From positions 8,478 to 72,477 of the forward strand of contig JBBDSH010000099.1 of assembly GCA_040905045.1 (NCBI GenBank): a stretch of 64,000 nucleotides of DNA. Direction: 5' to 3'. This DNA comes from JBBDSH01 sp040905045. Its GTDB lineage: Bacteria > Pseudomonadota > Gammaproteobacteria > Eutrophobiales > Eutrophobiaceae. Position numbers and translations under genes: made by a program. Shown one piece after another: positions 60,519-64,000 of this stretch. How positions within the stretch are numbered: position 1 is the stretch's first letter; each line of letters opens with the position of its first letter. A model generated the notes under the pieces. It did no database searches. It was not told where the DNA came from and saw nothing but the letters and a program-made list of their open reading frames with translations.

Positions 60519-61946
60519 GAGCTTCTTTTGCAGCAACTCGTTAACCTGTTGCGGGTTGGCCTTGCCCTGACTCTTTTTCATGATCTGGCCGACGAAGAAG
60601 CCGAGGACCTTTTCCTTGCCCTGGCGGAATTGCTCCACCTGATCCGGGTTGGCTTCAATGACTTCGTCCACCATCTTTTCAATTTCGGTGATGTCGGTGA
60701 CCTGCTTCAGACCTTTTGATTCGATAACGGTGTCGGCGTCACCTTCGCCGTTCCACATGGCCTCGAATACCTGCTTGGCGATTTTCGTGGAGATGGTGTT
60801 GTCCTTGATGCGTTTTATGAGGCCGCCCAGCATCTCCGCGCTCACGGGACTTTCAGTGATGGCTTTGTCTTCCCTGTTCAAGGCGGCGGCCAATTCGCCC
60901 ATGACCCAGTTGGCGCTGAGCTTGGCCTCACCGCCGGCCGCGGTGACGGTGGCTTCAAAATAGGCCGCCAGGTCGATGTCGCCGCTCAGGTTGTCGCTGT
61001 CGTATTCCGACAGGCCCAGCTCCGCCATAAAGCGTTGACGTTTGGCGTCCGGCAGTTCCGGCAGTTCCGAGCGTATGGATTCCATGTCCTCTTCCGTGAC
61101 AACGATCGGCAGCAGATCCGGGTCCGGGAAATAGCGATAGTCGTTGGCCTCTTCCTTGGTGCGCATGGAACGGGTCTCGCCTTTATTGGCATCGAACAGC
61201 CGCGTTTCCTGGATTACCTCGCCGCCGGACTCAAGGATGTCCGTCTGCCGCTCGATTTCGTAGTTGATGGCCTGTTCCACGAAACGGAAGGAATTGATGT
61301 TCTTGAGTTCGGCGCGGGTACCGAGTTGCGTCTCGCCGGCCGGGCGCAGCGAAACATTGGCATCGCAGCGGAAGGAGCCTTCCTGCATGTTGCCGTCGGA
61401 TATCCCCAGGTAGCGCACCAGGGTATGGATCTTGCGCATGTAGGCGGCGGCTTCGATCGCCGAGCGCAGGTCCGGTTCGGAGACGATTTCGATCAGCGGC
61501 GTGCCGGCGCGGTTGAGGTCAATACCGGTGGCGTTGCTGAAATTCTCGTGCACGGATTTGCCGGCATCTTCTTCCAGATGGGCGCGGGTAATGCCGATGA
61601 TCTTTTCCGTGCCGTCCTCCAGGCGGATGGCAAGCCGGCCGTTGCCGACCACAGGCAGTTCGTATTGGCTGATCTGGTAGCCCTTGGGCAGATCGGGATA
61701 GAAGTAATTCTTGCGCGCGAATATGGAACGGCCGGTCACTTCCGCCTCCACGGCCAGGCCGAATTTCACCGCCATGCGCACGGCTTCGCGGTTGATCACC
61801 GGCAGCACGCCGGGCAGGCCCAGGTCCACGGCGCAGGCCTGGCTGTTGGGGGCGGCGCCGTAGGCGGTGGCCGCGCCGGAGAAGAGTTTGCTCTTCGTGG
61901 CCAGCTGGACGTGGATCTCCAGGCCGATGACGGCTTCCCACTGCAT
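60510..61946 (-). CDS. gatB: Aspartyl/glutamyl-tRNA(Asn/Gln) amidotransferase subunit B
   Basis: A 478-residue GatB, the tRNA-binding subunit of GatCAB, which converts Glu-tRNA(Gln) and/or Asp-tRNA(Asn) to their amide forms. Family signatures include [20 protein letters not shown], the central [20 protein letters not shown] and [20 protein letters not shown] and the C-terminal YqeY-like domain ending [15 protein letters not shown]. Its start overlaps the gatA stop by one base. Position and length are normal. The 3' end is overlapped by the arm of a repeat element (60487-60518), so the last codons lie within the repeat. Confidence 0.98.
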   Translation of the reverse strand: MQWEAVIGLEIHVQLATKSKLFSGAATAYGAAPNSQACAVDLGLPGVLPVINREAVRMAVKFGLAVEAEVTGRSIFARKNYFYPDLPKGYQISQYELPVVGNGRLAIRLEDGTEKIIGITRAHLEEDAGKSVHENFSNATGIDLNRAGTPLIEIVSEPDLRSAIEAAAYMRKIHTLVRYLGISDGNMQEGSFRCDANVSLRPAGETQLGTRAELKNINSFRFVEQAINYEIERQTDILESGGEVIQETRLFDANKGETRSMRTKEEANDYRYFPDPDLLPIVVTEEDMESIRSELPELPDAKRQRFMAELGLSEYDSDNLSGDIDLAAYFEATVTAAGGEAKLSANWVMGELAAALNREDKAITESPVSAEMLGGLIKRIKDNTISTKIAKQVFEAMWNGEGDADTVIESKGLKQVTDITEIEKMVDEVIEANPDQVEQFRQGKEKVLGFFVGQIMKKSQGKANPQQVNELLQKKLSK

Positions 61947-63400
61947 CAGGCAAAGGCCTCCGGTGTTTTTGTGTGCCAGTCCGTCACTTGCTGATAACGG
62001 TGCGCGACATTGAGCAGTTGCGCCTCGCTGAAATAGTTACCGATGAGCTGCATGCCCACGGGCAGGTTATCGGCGAATCCGGCCGGCACGGAAATGGCGG
62101 GCAGGCCGGCCAGATTCACGGAAACCGTATAAATGTCCGACAGGTACATGCTCACCGGATCGTCCAGGCGTTCGCCCAGTTTGAAGGCGGTGCCGGGTGT
62201 GGTGGGGCCGAGCAATACATCCACCTGGTCAAATACCTTGCGGAAATCCTCACGGATTAAATGCCGCACCTGCTGGGCCTTGAGATAATAGGCGTCGTAA
62301 TAACCGGCGGAGAGGACGTAGGTGCCAATCATGATGCGCCGTTTTACCTCGCGGCCGAAGCCCTCGCCGCGGGAGCGGCAGTAGAGGTCGGCCAGGTCCT
62401 GCGGGTCCTCACAGCGGTAACCGAAGCGCACACCGTCGTAGCGGGACAGGTTGGAGGAGGCTTCCGCCGGTGCCACCACATAATAGGCGGGTATCGAAAG
62501 GTGGGTGTTGGGCAGGGACACTTCGCGGACCACGGCACCTTCCTTTTCCAGTTCGCCGATGGCGGCGCGGACAATCCCGGCGATGGCCGGATCCAGATCG
62601 TCGCCAAAGTATTCCTTCGGTATACCAATCGTCAGCCCCTGGATGGAATCGTTCAGGCCGGCGCTGTAATCCTCGGCTTGCCGTTCCACCGAGGTGGAAT
62701 CTTTCTCATCGAAGCCGGCCATGGCGTTAAGCAACATGGCAGCATCTTCGGCGTTGCGGGTCATGGGCCCGGCCTGGTCCAGGCTGGAGGCGAAGGCGAT
62801 CATGCCGTAACGGGAGACGCGCCCGTAAGTGGGTTTCAGGCCGGTAATGCCGCACAGGGCCGCGGGCTGGCGGATGGAACCGCCGGTATCGGTGCCGGTG
62901 GCGGCCGGCGCCAGCCGTGCCGCCACGGCAATGGCGGAACCGCCGGAAGAGCCCCCCGGAACCCGTTCGGTGTCCCAGGGATTGGCGGCCGGGCCGTAGA
63001 AACTGGTTTCGGTGGAGGACCCCATGGCAAATTCGTCCATGTTGGTCTTGCCCAGGGTTACCATGCCGGCGTCGTTGAGGCGTTCCACCACGGTCGCGTT
63101 ATACGGTGCGATGAAATTGCCCAGCATGCGCGAGGCGCAGGAGGTGCGGGTGCCGTCGGTACAGAAGATGTCCTTGTGGGCCACGGGAATACCGGTCAGG
63201 GGCCCGGCCTTGCCGGCGGCCAGGCGTCGATCCGCGGCCCTGGCCTGTTCCAGCGCTGCTTCCGGGGTCAGGGTGATATAGCAGTTGAGGGTACCGTTGA
63301 GGGATTCCGCCCGTTCCAGGCAGCTTTGCGTTAAATCCACGCTGCCGATCTCGCGCGTTTGCAGGAGTCGGGACAATTCGGCCAGGGTATGCTGATACAT
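61946..63400 (-). CDS. gatA: Aspartyl/glutamyl-tRNA(Asn/Gln) amidotransferase subunit A
   Basis: A 484-residue GatA, the amidase subunit producing ammonia from glutamine. The amidase signature is complete: [14 protein letters not shown] with catalytic Lys, [15 protein letters not shown], and [20 protein letters not shown] with the Ser-cisSer pair, then [17 protein letters not shown]. The C-terminal part ([20 protein letters not shown]) is also typical. It lies between gatC and gatB in the order gatC-gatA-gatB, transcribed leftwards. No unusual feature is seen. Confidence 0.98.
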   Translation of the reverse strand: MYQHTLAELSRLLQTREIGSVDLTQSCLERAESLNGTLNCYITLTPEAALEQARAADRRLAAGKAGPLTGIPVAHKDIFCTDGTRTSCASRMLGNFIAPYNATVVERLNDAGMVTLGKTNMDEFAMGSSTETSFYGPAANPWDTERVPGGSSGGSAIAVAARLAPAATGTDTGGSIRQPAALCGITGLKPTYGRVSRYGMIAFASSLDQAGPMTRNAEDAAMLLNAMAGFDEKDSTSVERQAEDYSAGLNDSIQGLTIGIPKEYFGDDLDPAIAGIVRAAIGELEKEGAVVREVSLPNTHLSIPAYYVVAPAEASSNLSRYDGVRFGYRCEDPQDLADLYCRSRGEGFGREVKRRIMIGTYVLSAGYYDAYYLKAQQVRHLIREDFRKVFDQVDVLLGPTTPGTAFKLGERLDDPVSMYLSDIYTVSVNLAGLPAISVPAGFADNLPVGMQLIGNYFSEAQLLNVAHRYQQVTDWHTKTPEAFA

Positions 63401-63450
63401 CGTTATGCGCTTGTCACAAAAAGGAGGAGAACCTTTTGATTTTGAATGGT

Positions 63451-63738
63451 TTATTCGATAACCCGCGGGACCAGATAATAGCCGTCCGCTGTTTCCGGGG
63501 CGATGGCCTGGAATTTTTTACGCTGATCCGGCTCGGTCACTTCGTCGGCGCGCAGCCGGGCGGACAAGTCCAGCGGATGGGCCAGGGGTGGCATATCCCC
63601 TGTGGCAACGGTGTTCATTTTATTAACCAGCGCGAGGATGTTGTCCAGGTCCTGACGGTATTCTTCGAGTTCCTCTCCGCTTGTGGCCAGTCTTGCCAGC
63701 CAGGCGATATTACCGACTTCCCCGGTATCGATGGACAT
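63451..63738 (-). CDS. gatC: Aspartyl/glutamyl-tRNA(Asn/Gln) amidotransferase subunit C
   Basis: A 95-residue GatC, the small subunit that stabilises GatA and bridges it to GatB. The sequence [20 protein letters not shown] followed by [20 protein letters not shown] and the tail YYLVPRVIE matches the family. It is 50 bases upstream of gatA and first in the operon. The promoter should lie in the adjoining 63739-64000 region. Confidence 0.97.
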   Translation of the reverse strand: MSIDTGEVGNIAWLARLATSGEELEEYRQDLDNILALVNKMNTVATGDMPPLAHPLDLSARLRADEVTEPDQRKKFQAIAPETADGYYLVPRVIE

Positions 63739-64000
63739 TGAGTTAACCCTTATTTATTCCAGAAAAATGAACTGGTTATCATATCTGATTACTTGCCCAA
63801 AGTGCCAGCCGCTGATACAGTTGTACACTTAAATCAGGCAGTTGCCGCCTGATCTTGCAGGAGTTTGAGATTGCTGACGGAAATCGAATTCGCCGGGGAA
63901 TCAGGACCATGCCGGCCGGCTGTCCCGGAAAGACAATGTTATACCGGAAGTATCCCGACATTCCTCTGTGGGACACGCTGTGAATACGTCCCTGTACGCT
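63739..64000. other. Intergenic region upstream of gatC, ending in a palindromic-element copy
   Basis: These 262 bases hold the gatC promoter and no convincing gene. From about 63948 the sequence CCCGACATTCCTCTGTGGGA and the following ACACGCTGTGAATAC, then TCCCTGTACGCT, align with the left arm end and loop of the elements at 13252 and 33801. The copy is cut by the window edge. Confidence 0.6.

Noticed and set aside
63779..63976. 65-codon frame upstream of gatC
   Set aside because: It overlaps the palindromic element and has no supporting features.
1..64000. CRISPR arrays, tRNA or rRNA genes, insertion sequences
   Set aside because: No regularly spaced direct repeats, cloverleaf-like sequences or transposase frames were seen; the hairpin repeats are dispersed single elements.

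Overview
The window is one strand-mixed, gene-dense stretch of a GC-rich gammaproteobacterium. This placement rests on an E. coli-like large FadE, a gatCAB operon, HigA and VOC families, and several intergenic hairpin repeats of types I associate with gammaproteobacterial genomes; no rRNA or tRNA is present to confirm it. It is a draft assembly: a 100-N gap at 56965-57064 is flanked by an exact 55-base duplication, so it is a scaffolding artefact inside one aldehyde dehydrogenase gene.

Layout. 1-6.4 kb: truncated acyl-CoA synthetase and a small ABM monooxygenase (minus strand), then a Rieske ferredoxin, a periplasmic PPIase, a HupE/UreJ membrane protein, a secreted DUF3604 protein and an NTF2-like protein. 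6.5-14 kb: orphan HigA, a tiny coiled-coil membrane protein, two VOC proteins, an acyl-CoA dehydrogenase, an Old Yellow Enzyme-type reductase, a PQQ-type dehydrogenase with an N-terminal cytochrome c, and another NTF2-like protein. 14-30 kb: an acyl-CoA catabolic block with thiolase, TetR regulator, fused isobutyryl-CoA mutase IcmF, a BtuF-like protein without signal peptide, DUF1289, a crotonase/3-hydroxyacyl-CoA dehydrogenase fusion, EtfBA, a DmdC-like acyl-CoA dehydrogenase, an MDR reductase and ETF:quinone oxidoreductase. 29.6-35 kb: 2Fe-2S ferredoxin, quinone reductase, BioA, ferredoxin reductase, L-2-hydroxyglutarate oxidase.

35.4-48.8 kb (minus strand) is the most unusual region: twelve co-directional genes that look like one envelope machine. 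They encode a TPR/TonB-like protein, a disordered lipoprotein, another lipoprotein, a membrane TPR protein, a five-PEGA protein ending in a cysteine-less SUMF1 domain, a tiny acidic exported protein, a MotA/TolQ/ExbB channel, an Hsp70-like/FHA protein, two membrane-anchored VWA proteins whose single helix resembles the proton-coupling helix of ExbD/MotB, and two lipoproteins. I know of no characterised system with this composition.

49-60.2 kb: acetoacetyl-CoA reductase, large FadE, TraF-like outer-membrane protein, the relic of an amidohydrolase followed by two intact paralogues (one with a Tat signal), aldehyde dehydrogenase, NTF2-like protein, SAM hydroxide adenosyltransferase. 60.5-63.7 kb: gatCAB.

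The catabolic genes fit activation, dehydrogenation, hydration, oxidation and thiolysis of branched or alicyclic acyl-CoAs, with electrons passing through ETF and ETF:quinone oxidoreductase. A near-perfect 21-base palindrome occurs upstream of both the tetR-icmF/thiolase pair and the MDR/acyl-CoA dehydrogenase pair and points to a shared TetR-type regulon. Intergenic spaces are rich in hairpin repeats; one family (13252-13381, 33801-33930, start of a third at the right edge) shows compensatory changes between its arms. No CRISPR array, insertion sequence, tRNA or rRNA was seen.
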